A DNA stretch of 12,380 nt from Ekhidna sp. (GTDB lineage: Bacteria; Bacteroidota; Bacteroidia; Cytophagales; Cyclobacteriaceae): assembly GCA_013214445.1 (NCBI GenBank), contig JABSPG010000064.1, forward strand, positions 1 through 12,380. Reading direction: 5' to 3'. Made by a program: the position numbers and the translations under genes. Shown here piece by piece: positions 1 to 6,543 of the stretch. The notes beneath the pieces were generated by a model. The model had not been told where the DNA came from, ran no database searches, and saw nothing but the letters and a program-made list of their open reading frames with translations. Each line of letters starts with the position of its first letter. Positions within the stretch are counted from its first letter, which is position 1.

Positions 1-697
1 AAGGCCAGTTATCATCGTTTTTGTTTGAAGGATTGTAAATGTGCTTGATTACATCATCTACCAGATAGGTGATTTTCTCTTCGTCCCATATAATCGAATA
101 TTCATGAAACTCACTACTCACATTTGAAATGACTCCTTTATTTGTATTTGGGTTACCTCCAAATCCTGCGGGCGTATGATTTGACCAGTGTATTATATCG
201 GGAGAATCTCCCCAATGCTCCATGATATCGATTTCTCCAGTCGCTGGCCAGTTAGTGGTTGCAAAACCCTGGGTCTGCCAGTAGCCTCCAGCTTCGTTGA
301 CGTTTTGTCCCAGTGTCCAGATCGCCGGCCATGTCCCCCTCCCTTCTGGTAATTTTGCACGCACATCTACACGACCATAAGTGAAGGCATACTTGGAATT
401 CAAACGAGCCGAAGTATACTGCTTAGTGCTTTGTCCATTGTTATAGGTCTCTTTCTTTGCTACAATTTTGAGAAAACCACCTTCTATATATGCATTTTCT
501 ATTCGATCGGTATAATGTTGTTCCTCTCCATTAAACCATGATCCGTTAGCAGGTGCAAAAGTTTGAAAGTGCCAATTATCTAAGTTTGGCGCTCCTTCTT
601 GATCAAATTCATCCGACCAAACCAATGTGTACTCTTGAGCAGACGTAAATTCAATTCTTAGAACCATGAATGTTGCTAGCAGTAAAACTTTTCTCAT
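1..697 (-). CDS. Secreted GH16 laminarinase-like endo-beta-glucanase, C-terminus off the window
   Basis: Glycoside hydrolase family 16 enzyme that probably cuts beta-1,3-glucans such as laminarin outside the cell or in the periplasm. The ATG at 697-695 begins a 232-residue open reading frame that continues past base 1. Residues 1-21 form a signal peptide ending TSAQ. NGEEQHYTDR (56-65) and WPAIW (123-127) match conserved substrate-cleft segments. The catalytic motif GEIDIMEHWG (154-163) has nucleophile E155, helper D157 and acid/base E160, all intact. The stretch with an extra loop before WPATGEIDIME resembles the laminarinase-like branch (GH16_3) more than agarases or carrageenases. About 30-60 residues of the catalytic domain, plus any carbohydrate-binding or type IX sorting domain, lie outside. 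The substrate is inferred from the family; the fold and catalytic residues are seen directly. Confidence 0.9.
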   Translation of the reverse strand, partial: MRKVLLLATFMVLRIEFTSAQEYTLVWSDEFDQEGAPNLDNWHFQTFAPANGSWFNGEEQHYTDRIENAYIEGGFLKIVAKKETYNNGQSTKQYTSARLNSKYAFTYGRVDVRAKLPEGRGTWPAIWTLGQNVNEAGGYWQTQGFATTNWPATGEIDIMEHWGDSPDIIHWSNHTPAGFGGNPNTNKGVISNVSSEFHEYSIIWDEEKITYLVDDVIKHIYNPSNKNDDNWP

Positions 698-884
698 AAT
701 AAAATGGAATAAGATAAGAGTATGCAAGATATGGGATGGTTGTTTAAACGAGTACGAAGTGCTTAATCTATACACAGAAAAAAGATCTTCTTCGATATGG
801 ATGAATCTATTGACAAGGATACAATAGTGCCAAGACTATGATCTCCGAGATGGTCGATAGTCAAATGAAAATGAACCGAACTTT

Positions 885-944
885 AATTGGAATGCACAGC
901 ATTGTTGCTGCAATGCAATGGAAAATCGGGACCTCATTCCAATT
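885..944. repeat. Nested inverted repeat (10-bp outer arms, 6-bp inner hairpin)
   Basis: The arms AATTGGAATG (885-894) and CATTCCAATT (935-944) are perfectly complementary. Inside them GCATTG (899-904) and CAATGC (911-916) form a second perfect stem with a 6-base loop. It could be a cruciform, the footprint of a small mobile repeat, or a structured 5' leader of the GH16 transcript. Which of these cannot be decided from one copy. Confidence 0.45.
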
Positions 945-966
945 GGTTAGCCTGCTACATCATGCT

Positions 967-1001
967 AAAAAGAAACAGAGCTCATAGCAATACAAGCTCT
1001 G
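967..1001 (-). terminator. Rho-independent terminator for the minus-strand unit ending at 1048
   Basis: On the minus strand a 7-bp stem CAGAGCT/AGCTCTG (arms 995-1001 and 976-982, 12-base loop) is followed directly by TTTCTTTTT (975-967). It lies 47-81 bases downstream of the stop codon of the HExxH gene, the right place and orientation to end transcription before the GH16 gene. Confidence 0.6.
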
Positions 1002-1021
1002 CCCAAAGGAGAAGTTAATTG

Positions 1022-1057
1022 CACCCTTTGATAAAGATGATCCCTTATCAAAGGGTG
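1022..1057. repeat. 13-bp perfect hairpin overlapping the stop codon of the HExxH gene
   Basis: CACCCTTTGATAA (1022-1034) pairs perfectly with TTATCAAAGGGTG (1045-1057) around a 10-base loop. The minus-strand stop TGA (1050-1048) lies inside the stem. No uridine tract follows on either strand, so it is not a standard terminator. It may protect the mRNA 3' end or act together with the real terminator 20 bases further on. Confidence 0.55.
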
Positions 1058-1875
1058 GTAATATAGCTTTCCACCTCGGATGCCCCAATTGACTTTAGTT
1101 TCTGTGTGTGCTCTTTCAAAAGACTCATTGATGCTCGATTTATCTCGTCCACAGAGACTTCCTCCCATTTATTCAAATTAGATTCAAACTCCGAACCAAA
1201 GACTGACTCAGAAAGCCTTTTTATCACGGTGTGATTTGCAAATCCATGAGCATATTGGGTGTCATACTTCGCATTTCTGATAAATTTCCTAATGATTTTT
1301 GAGGATGTTTCCTTAGCTAGAACTAGCTCGGTCAGCTTAGCTCTATATTCCAAATCCGATTGTTTCAGCTTGGGAAATATCTTCATATCAACAAAGTGCT
1401 GTGCCTCATGCGAAACATAGCTGACAAGAAAACCTTCTTCATCTTTTGGGCCATATGCCTCCTCCACACAATACAGTTTCCTAGAACCAACCCAACCCCC
1501 ACTGTAGCTGTGGCCCAGTGTGGTATAGTGGCTCCATCCATTGGATACAAAGTCACTCATAAAAACCACTGGAACGGTGATTTTCTCACCTTCTGGTAAA
1601 TTGATGTCATATGCAACCTCCTCCTGATCTTGCCAAAGGTATAAATCGAATAGTAATCCGGTTTTACCCATAGCTAGCCCATTCATTCCCTTTGATTCGA
1701 AATATTCTTGAAATAGCTGATAATAGTCCTCCTTTACTTCATCGATAGACAATTGAGGTTTGTAATACTTAATGATGTAGTGGTTCATTTCCATTCTAAA
1801 AAGACTGTCGGCTCGAGCTAAATCAACACCTTCAATGATGACAGACTTCCAGTAGTTTTGATATCTATTGTACAA
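1048..1875 (-). CDS. HExxH zinc-metallopeptidase-like protein; authentic 5' end lost
   Basis: Coding sequence for a protein I cannot name; it has the look of an exported Bacteroidota protein of unknown function. Counting from the weak TTG at 1875-1873, it carries VSHEAQHFVD, a HExxH motif with H156, E157 and H160 that would bind zinc in gluzincin-type peptidases. E176 in LEYRAKLTEL, 16 residues on, is a possible third ligand. Zinc binding and peptidase activity are inferred from the motif only. The TTG is unlikely to be the true start, because convincing coding sequence in the same frame continues upstream to about 1920 (AEDFKPNTNDEEIIYLYNRY) and then collapses into a TGA at 1965-1963. No start codon or signal peptide is found in that stretch. 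The real N-terminus appears to have been replaced by the fragment at 1818-2051, so this is probably a pseudogene or a sequence error. Confidence 0.65.
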   Translation of the reverse strand: MYNRYQNYWKSVIIEGVDLARADSLFRMEMNHYIIKYYKPQLSIDEVKEDYYQLFQEYFESKGMNGLAMGKTGLLFDLYLWQDQEEVAYDINLPEGEKITVPVVFMSDFVSNGWSHYTTLGHSYSGGWVGSRKLYCVEEAYGPKDEEGFLVSYVSHEAQHFVDMKIFPKLKQSDLEYRAKLTELVLAKETSSKIIRKFIRNAKYDTQYAHGFANHTVIKRLSESVFGSEFESNLNKWEEVSVDEINRASMSLLKEHTQKLKSIGASEVESYITTL

Positions 1876-2051
1876 GTAGATGATCTCTTCATCATTTGTA
1901 TTGGGCTTAAAATCCTCGGCTCTCCTCCCACCAAGAGAACGGTGAGGCCATGTCCAATTATTTCATGTCCTGCTTGCAGTATTGACCAAGCGCCAAAGCT
2001 GATCAAGACGATTCTAATGACCCTCAAGAGTTCCTTTCCTTTTGTGTGCAT
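1818..2051 (-). CDS. N-terminal fragment of a membrane HExxGHG protein, joined out of frame to the HExxH gene
   Basis: An ATG-started 77-residue frame. Its first 45 residues look real: a basic N-terminus (MHTKGKELLR), a hydrophobic helix at about 11-28, then AGHEIIGHGLTVLLVGG (27-43), a His-Glu-(x)3-His arrangement at a membrane edge that recalls M50-like membrane metallopeptidases but with one residue more than HExxH. From about residue 45 the reading is low-quality (MMKRSSTCTIDIKTTG) and simply overlaps the HExxH frame in another phase. It starts 68 bases after the AraC stop and probably shares its transcript. The likeliest reading is the head of a longer membrane protein whose body has been deleted. 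A one-base frameshift within a single unusual gene is the alternative. Confidence 0.45.
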   Translation of the reverse strand: MHTKGKELLRVIRIVLISFGAWSILQAGHEIIGHGLTVLLVGGEPRILSPIQMMKRSSTCTIDIKTTGSLSSLKVLI

Positions 2052-2119
2052 GTTTTACAGATTTGCAGCAAACAAACCACTTAAAGGAACCTTGGAGAGG
2101 TCTCCCGATAGGTGTAGAC

Positions 2120-3133
2120 CTATTTTATCAACTTTTTGTACTCGGTAGGTGTCATTCCTGTGCTTCTTTTAAAGATCTTGTAGAATCCGGATTTCGATTT
2201 GAAGCCACACTCAAAAGCAATACCTAATAATGATAGGTTGCTATACTTAGGATCAATCACTTTCTCTTTAAACTCCTCTACACGATAGCCATTGATCAAG
2301 TCGAAAAAATTGGTGGCAAGGGTTTCGTTTATCAGTTGAGAAATTTGATATGGAGGCAAATCCATCGACCGGGAGAGATCTTGCAACGAAAGACTGGGAT
2401 TAAGGTACGGTTTAGAATCCAGAATGTAACTATGTAAGGCAGTGGTTAGATCATCCTTCTTCTCCTCTTTTAATCCACTAGATCGGTACTTAGTAAATTC
2501 ATCTGACGCATCGGGAAAAGTAAAATTATTAGCCACGCCAAGTTGGCCAACTAAAAAGATCTGAAGGGAAAGTACAGCAGATACGAAAATACACGCTGTA
2601 TTCGTAGATAGAAGATCAAAATCTGTCATCAAGACAAAACCAATGATCAGACTTGAGGCAAGGATATAAGACCAAAACCAATATCCTAACCACTGTGCAC
2701 TAGTAAAAACATTACTTGAATAGATCGACTTTAGATTCAGCTCGTAAACCCTTAGGGATCTTATGATGTATATACCTGTAAAGAGATATACCAAAAGGAA
2801 AGATGGGTTTACGAAATAGCTCCAAGCTGGAGCCCCCGAAGAAAACACAAGCACTACCCCATCTTGAGAAATGCTTCCGGAACTGCTCAAATAATAGAAT
2901 ACTGCACAGTAGGAGATCAAAAGGGAACTATAGAGGTACCATTTTTTCAACATCACGTGCGATCGAAGTGCATCGATGTATAGCGAATTAATGATGATAT
3001 GTAACACCGGTAGGGTATTCCCTATTGCGATGATCAGATGCCGATCAGCAACCAGATAGTTGAAGCCTAGAAAGTAGAAAACCAAATGGCAAAAAGTTCC
3101 CACAAACCAGGTGATTAATAGGTAGTCCTTCAC
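2120..3133 (-). CDS. Membrane-anchored AraC-family transcriptional regulator
   Basis: A 337-residue regulator starting at a GTG. The N-terminal part holds six predicted transmembrane helices (roughly residues 4-24, 33-54, 65-86, 112-128, 148-173 and 178-200). The C-terminal 111 residues (227-337) are a typical AraC/XylS double helix-turn-helix, ending in the family signature LLGIAFECGFKSKSGFYKIF followed by GMTPTEYKK. Bacteroidota have many such membrane AraC proteins, normally with seven helices. The missing first helix is encoded just upstream in the same frame (3143-3217), cut off by an in-frame TGA at 3145-3143. The GTG at 3133-3131 is the only start after that stop, so translation would need reinitiation, or the gene is broken. 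Its signal and targets are unknown; the HExxH/HExxGHG fragments directly downstream probably lie on the same transcript. Confidence 0.85.
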   Translation of the reverse strand: MKDYLLITWFVGTFCHLVFYFLGFNYLVADRHLIIAIGNTLPVLHIIINSLYIDALRSHVMLKKWYLYSSLLISYCAVFYYLSSSGSISQDGVVLVFSSGAPAWSYFVNPSFLLVYLFTGIYIIRSLRVYELNLKSIYSSNVFTSAQWLGYWFWSYILASSLIIGFVLMTDFDLLSTNTACIFVSAVLSLQIFLVGQLGVANNFTFPDASDEFTKYRSSGLKEEKKDDLTTALHSYILDSKPYLNPSLSLQDLSRSMDLPPYQISQLINETLATNFFDLINGYRVEEFKEKVIDPKYSNLSLLGIAFECGFKSKSGFYKIFKRSTGMTPTEYKKLIK

Positions 3134-3142
3134 TCTTTTGTC

Positions 3143-3217
3143 TCACTTTCGGAGCAAAAGAACAATTACAAAGAGGGCTACTGATAGCCCAAGAAATAAC
3201 ACGAAATACTTAATCAC
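3143..3217 (-). pseudogene. First transmembrane helix of the AraC regulator, separated by an in-frame TGA
   Basis: From GTG (3217-3215), directly after a TGA, the frame reads 24 residues, VIKYFVLFLGLSVALFVIVL then LLRK, then TGA (3145-3143), three codons (Asp-Lys-Arg) and the GTG of the AraC gene, all in one frame. A hydrophobic helix ending in basic residues and leading into a second helix is how seven-helix AraC regulators of this phylum begin. I therefore read it as the true N-terminus of the neighbouring protein, interrupted by a nonsense codon. The alternative is a 24-residue single-helix leader peptide translated 9 bases ahead of the regulator. TGA is used as a normal stop elsewhere in the window (for example the LytS-type kinase), so reassignment is unlikely. 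Confidence 0.6.
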
Positions 3218-3520
3218 AGGTCAATGTTAGTGAAAGAACCTACCTATCAGCAATATTGTATTCCAATAATGACATTTATCTTGAAGATTAATACTCCAGA
3301 AAAGCTTTAATAATTCACCTTATATCAGAAAGTATTGGAAATTGAAGAACTCCAATCAAATGCTAATAACAGACTAACTGCCACGAAAAAAGAAGATATA
3401 AACTAGACAGGATGATCTACTAATTCCAGATAACTCTCATTTGTAAGATCAAGTGGTGGCTATTACAGATGAGGCATCTCGCAAGCGAAGAAACTACATA
3501 ACTGAGGATTCAAATTAGAA
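3218..3520. other. Intergenic region without a recognisable gene
   Basis: 303 AT-rich bases between the response-regulator stop and the earliest AraC-frame start. It must hold the AraC promoter on the minus strand, but I see no clean TAnnTTTG element. There is no convincing terminator for the two-component operon; only short dyads are visible (for example 3334-3339/3351-3356). Confidence 0.5.
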
Positions 3521-4153
3521 TTAAAGTCCCTCTTTGACTGCAATCCTAACCATTCCTGCTACATTATTGACATCTAGCTTCGTAAGGATCGCTTTGCGAT
3601 GTGTTTCTACGGTTCTTACCGCTATGAATAACTTGTCGGCAATCTCCTTTGTAGAAGCTCCATTAACGATCATTGATAGTATCTCTCGCTCTCGATTAGT
3701 TAAAAGCTGCGTTTTATTTAGCCCTGTTTTCTCTATCTTCAACGCCTTTGAATGGAGAAGCTCTTGAGCATTGGTGGAGAAGTAGTCATGGCCTGATTCT
3801 AGCGTATCTAGACATTCTTCAAATTCTTCTTCGGCTGCTTGCTTAGGTATAAATCCATTCAGTTTCAAATTTGTGGCTTTTCTTATTACTGCTTGATTAA
3901 AATGCATCGTAAGTAAAACTATCTTAACCTTTATATCTTTTTTAAGAAGTGTTTCAGCAAGATCTAGTCCATTCATTTTGGGCATTTCCAAGTCAACAAA
4001 GACAATGTCAGGTCTAAGAATCATAACCTTATTCAACCCCTCCACTGGATCATTGGAAATGCCTATTACCCTAAAACCCTCTTTTCTTTCTACTAATTTG
4101 GCAATACCCGAAGCTACTAATGGATGATCATCGATGATGTAAAGATTAATCAT
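3521..4153 (-). CDS. NarL/FixJ-family response regulator (REC + LuxR-type HTH)
   Basis: A 210-residue DNA-binding response regulator, the cytoplasmic output of the adjacent TPR kinase. The receiver domain (1 to about 120) has the acidic pocket D8/D9, phosphoacceptor D54 in VFVDLEMPKMNG, switch residue T82 and K104. The C-terminal domain (about 150-205) has the LuxR/GerE signature: LTNREREIL, then STKEIADKLFIAVRTVETHR. Its ATG shares one base with the kinase stop (TAATG), so the two are translationally coupled, and kinase and regulator are almost certainly partners. The target is unknown. Candidates are its own operon and the divergent secreted-protein gene, whose shared promoter region carries a dyad at 5896-5911. 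Confidence 0.93.
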   Translation of the reverse strand: MINLYIIDDHPLVASGIAKLVERKEGFRVIGISNDPVEGLNKVMILRPDIVFVDLEMPKMNGLDLAETLLKKDIKVKIVLLTMHFNQAVIRKATNLKLNGFIPKQAAEEEFEECLDTLESGHDYFSTNAQELLHSKALKIEKTGLNKTQLLTNREREILSMIVNGASTKEIADKLFIAVRTVETHRKAILTKLDVNNVAGMVRIAVKEGL

Positions 4154-5859
4154 TATGAAATCGGTATTATAATTGTTGCAATAGTCCCAGCATCTGGGCT
4201 TGGCTCATAGTTTACTCTACCGCTAATCATATCCAAACGACTTTTAATATTGAGAAGACCATGACCCTCATCACTTCCTTGAAAAATACCTTTGCCATTG
4301 TCCTCAACAAATAATATAAGTTTTTGATGGTTTTGAATTAATTGAACCGATACCAAAAATGCTTCAGCATGTCTTATAATATTGCTAAGTAGTTCTTGAA
4401 GAATACGATACAAGCTAATCTCTATTTTCTCCTCAAATCGTGTCTCCATATTATCATATTCGAACGAATAGGTAATTTGGCTATGTTCAAAGCAGGATTG
4501 GAGGAGGTCTTCAACAGCCTCTACCAACCCCTTTTCCAAAAGTGCCTTAGGCATCATTTGGTGAGAAATTGTTCTTACTTCTTCTGCTGTTTGTGAAGAC
4601 AACTCGATCAATCTATTAAACTCATTCTTAGAATTATCTTCAAATTGATTGGAAAGACTTATCAGGGAAAGTCTCAGTGCATTCAATTGTTGGCCTATAC
4701 CGTCGTGAAGATCTTTACTAATCCGTTTCCTTTCGCTTTCAGCAGCTGTAATAACACTCTTGAAACCTCTTTCCTTTTCAATCAAAATAGCTGCTTGCAA
4801 TTTTTGATTTTGTTTTACCCTATTGTAACTGTAAAAAAGGAAACCAACGAGTAGAGCAATCAGTGCGGAGGCAGAAATCAGAACGATAGCATTTTTTTGT
4901 TTGGTAATGGTAGACTCTTTGATTTTGATATCTAATGCTTGCTGAACAATTTCCCGTTCCTTTATTTCCGATTCGTACCTTTCTCGAATAACTTGAAGAT
5001 CCCTTGCATTTTGTTCAGAGTATATTTCGCTTCTTAAACTGTCCAAAATTTTTGTCTGCTCCAGATAACCATCCCAACTTTTCATTCTTTCGTAAAGAAA
5101 TCTAAGATGTTCGGCCATATTCATAAGCATATTTTTGTTGCCTATTTCTTTATACCTAGTGAGTGCTTCTTTTAAAAGCTGCTCGGACAAGTCGTAATTT
5201 CCCTTGTACATTTGAAAAATGCCTTGCCTCTGCACAGCATAAGCCATACTTTCCTTTTCACCACTCTGTACAGCGTATACCATGGATTTATCAAAATAAG
5301 TTCCCGCTTCATTAAGTAGATCTCGGCTAAGCAAGTAACTCCCAATAACAGATTGCGCTCCCGAAGCATTACGATAGTCGCCGCTTTTGATAGCAAGAAT
5401 TTCAGCTATTTTCAAGTGGTAAATGCTACTATCAAATAAAGACTGATCATAGATTAGAGTGCCACCAAAACCTCTATGGGCTCGGATAAGAATGGAAGTG
5501 TCGCTTGTAATTTGACCTATGTTTAGTGCTTGCTCAAAATAGCCTAAAGCTTGCTCTCGAGAGGTACGGGTGCCCTGATAAAATTCCATTCGACCCATTT
5601 GGAAATAATAAAATCCCATTTGAGACGAATCTCCTATTTGGATAGAGGCATCAAGTAATGCTTGATAAACATCAAAGCTTTTGGGGTAATTACCCTCATC
5701 AAAATACCTTTCTGCTAATGATAACACTGAATCCATTTCAGCATCAGAAAAATTTTGAGCATACAACGAATTACTAAATTGAGCCAGGCTAAAGCCGAAT
5801 ACCATTAAAGCAATTCGATTTCGGATTCCAAGACAAAGTAAATTCAAAAGCCAGATCAT
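4153..5859 (-). CDS. TPR-containing sensor histidine kinase of the NarX/UhpB (HisKA_3) type
   Basis: A 568-residue membrane sensor. Residues 1-35 are a signal peptide (ending SLYAQ) and 36 to about 280 are helical tetratricopeptide-like repeats in the periplasm. A charged coiled coil lies at about 280-320 and one membrane helix at about 324-345. The cytoplasmic kinase core follows: ESERKRISKDLHDGIGQQ with phospho-accepting H385, the N-box ELLSNIIRHAEA (N493), and the G-boxes DNGKGI (520-525) and GHGLLNIKSRL. This architecture is common in Bacteroidota, where the repeats are thought to sense a ligand or protein partner; what this one senses is not shown. The start ATG at 5859-5857 is preferred because it gives an intact signal peptide. 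It is transcribed with the response regulator behind it and divergently from the secreted protein at 5934. Confidence 0.92.
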   Translation of the reverse strand: MIWLLNLLCLGIRNRIALMVFGFSLAQFSNSLYAQNFSDAEMDSVLSLAERYFDEGNYPKSFDVYQALLDASIQIGDSSQMGFYYFQMGRMEFYQGTRTSREQALGYFEQALNIGQITSDTSILIRAHRGFGGTLIYDQSLFDSSIYHLKIAEILAIKSGDYRNASGAQSVIGSYLLSRDLLNEAGTYFDKSMVYAVQSGEKESMAYAVQRQGIFQMYKGNYDLSEQLLKEALTRYKEIGNKNMLMNMAEHLRFLYERMKSWDGYLEQTKILDSLRSEIYSEQNARDLQVIRERYESEIKEREIVQQALDIKIKESTITKQKNAIVLISASALIALLVGFLFYSYNRVKQNQKLQAAILIEKERGFKSVITAAESERKRISKDLHDGIGQQLNALRLSLISLSNQFEDNSKNEFNRLIELSSQTAEEVRTISHQMMPKALLEKGLVEAVEDLLQSCFEHSQITYSFEYDNMETRFEEKIEISLYRILQELLSNIIRHAEAFLVSVQLIQNHQKLILFVEDNGKGIFQGSDEGHGLLNIKSRLDMISGRVNYEPSPDAGTIATIIIPIS

Positions 5860-5895
5860 TCAATGTGAAAATACCAATAAACCACGATTTACAAT

Positions 5896-5911
5896 CAGGT
5901 ATTAATTCCTG
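5896..5911. promoter_or_regulatory. 16-bp dyad in the divergent promoter gap, possible operator
   Basis: CAGGTATTAATTCCTG reads the same on both strands except for one central T/T pair on each side (5900 and 5907). It sits in the 74-bp gap between the divergent starts of the TPR kinase (5859) and the secreted protein (5934). LuxR-type regulators bind such dyads as dimers, so the neighbouring NarL-type regulator is the obvious candidate binder. This is inference from position and symmetry. Confidence 0.35.
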
Positions 5912-5933
5912 TTATTTGATAAAAAACGCGACA

Positions 5934-6518
5934 ATGAACTATTTCAAATTTCCTAGCACCCTTCTTTCTTTTGTACTTGTAGTATTTACTGTCTTTATAT
6001 TTTCAACATCCTTAAATGCTCAGAAGTCTGTTAAGGAACTGTCAGAATTGCCTGAGAAAAAACTCATGAAGCTGATTACAGCTAAACCGAGTGGGGTCTC
6101 TATCGCAGTAAATGCTAGACAGCTATCGTGGGAAGCGCTACCTCCAAAGATCAAAAAGATAGGCCTCCTCAGCTTTTTTGTATATACCAGTGGCAATGGT
6201 GCTGGTGGGTATTACTCAGCCTTAACAGAAAAAGGAGGAAGCATGCTGGCTACAATGATATACGATCAATCTTTTCCTGCTTTAAATGAGCAATTATCAA
6301 AAAGCGAAATCAACCTGCAAACGCCTGATCAGTATGTTCCTTCCGATAAATTAAGTATTTATCAGGATTCAAAAATTGAACTTTCGGGCGCGATGAAGTT
6401 TGCACAAGGTTTTCAAAACAGATTCGAAAAAGGAGAAACAGATAATGAAAGTGCTGTAGCAGACGGCTATACACTTTACACTGCCTCATTGATGGGGGGA
6501 AGATATAAAACAAAGTAG
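5934..6518 (+). CDS. Secreted protein of unknown function, N-terminal part (frameshifted)
   Basis: I do not recognise the family. The ATG at 5934 is chosen over the upstream one at 5865 because it begins a clean signal peptide: NYFKF, a hydrophobic core, then FSTSLNAQ, cleaved at about residue 30. The mature part is soluble-looking, with a Gly-rich segment SGNGAGGYYSAL and mixed helix/strand sequence. The frame ends at a TAG (6516-6518) after ASLMGGRYKTK. Its last eight codons appear out of frame: six G at 6494-6499 shift the reading, and removing one G joins it to the frame ending at 6900 to make a protein of about 321 residues. It is divergent from the TPR kinase operon and may be its target or sensor partner; that is inference. 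Confidence 0.7.
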   Translation: MNYFKFPSTLLSFVLVVFTVFIFSTSLNAQKSVKELSELPEKKLMKLITAKPSGVSIAVNARQLSWEALPPKIKKIGLLSFFVYTSGNGAGGYYSALTEKGGSMLATMIYDQSFPALNEQLSKSEINLQTPDQYVPSDKLSIYQDSKIELSGAMKFAQGFQNRFEKGETDNESAVADGYTLYTASLMGGRYKTK

Positions 6519-6543
6519 AGGAGTAGGTAAAATCGCCAAAGAG

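Larger units (their letters stand above)
698..1047. other. 350-bp intergenic region with several inverted repeats
   Basis: No coding frame of substance. It should carry the promoter of the GH16 gene on the minus strand, but I find no clear Bacteroidota -7 element (TAnnTTTG) there. The right half is packed with inverted repeats: a 10-bp pair at 885-894/935-944 enclosing a 6-bp hairpin, a terminator at 967-1001, and the loop-side half of a 13-bp stem that reaches into the next gene. The short open frames crossing this region are shadows. Confidence 0.6.

Noticed and set aside
800..830. TTGACA followed by TACAAT, resembling a sigma-70 promoter on the plus strand
   Set aside because: The two boxes are only a few bases apart instead of about 17, and no plus-strand gene follows.
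965..1168. Open frame of 67 residues on the minus strand
   Set aside because: Overlaps the end of the HExxH gene in another frame, and its composition is not protein-like.
1360..2227. Plus-strand open frames opposite the HExxH, AraC and fragment genes
   Set aside because: Shadows of the minus-strand genes with no motifs, no plausible starts and odd composition.
3261..3340. 8-bp inverted repeat TTCCAATA/TATTGGAA in the AraC upstream region
   Set aside because: The arms are 64 bases apart in AT-rich DNA; a match of this length and spacing is not surprising by chance.
5865..5933. Upstream ATG extending the secreted protein by 23 residues
   Set aside because: The extension would bury the clean signal peptide that begins at 5934, and it would take up most of the divergent promoter gap.
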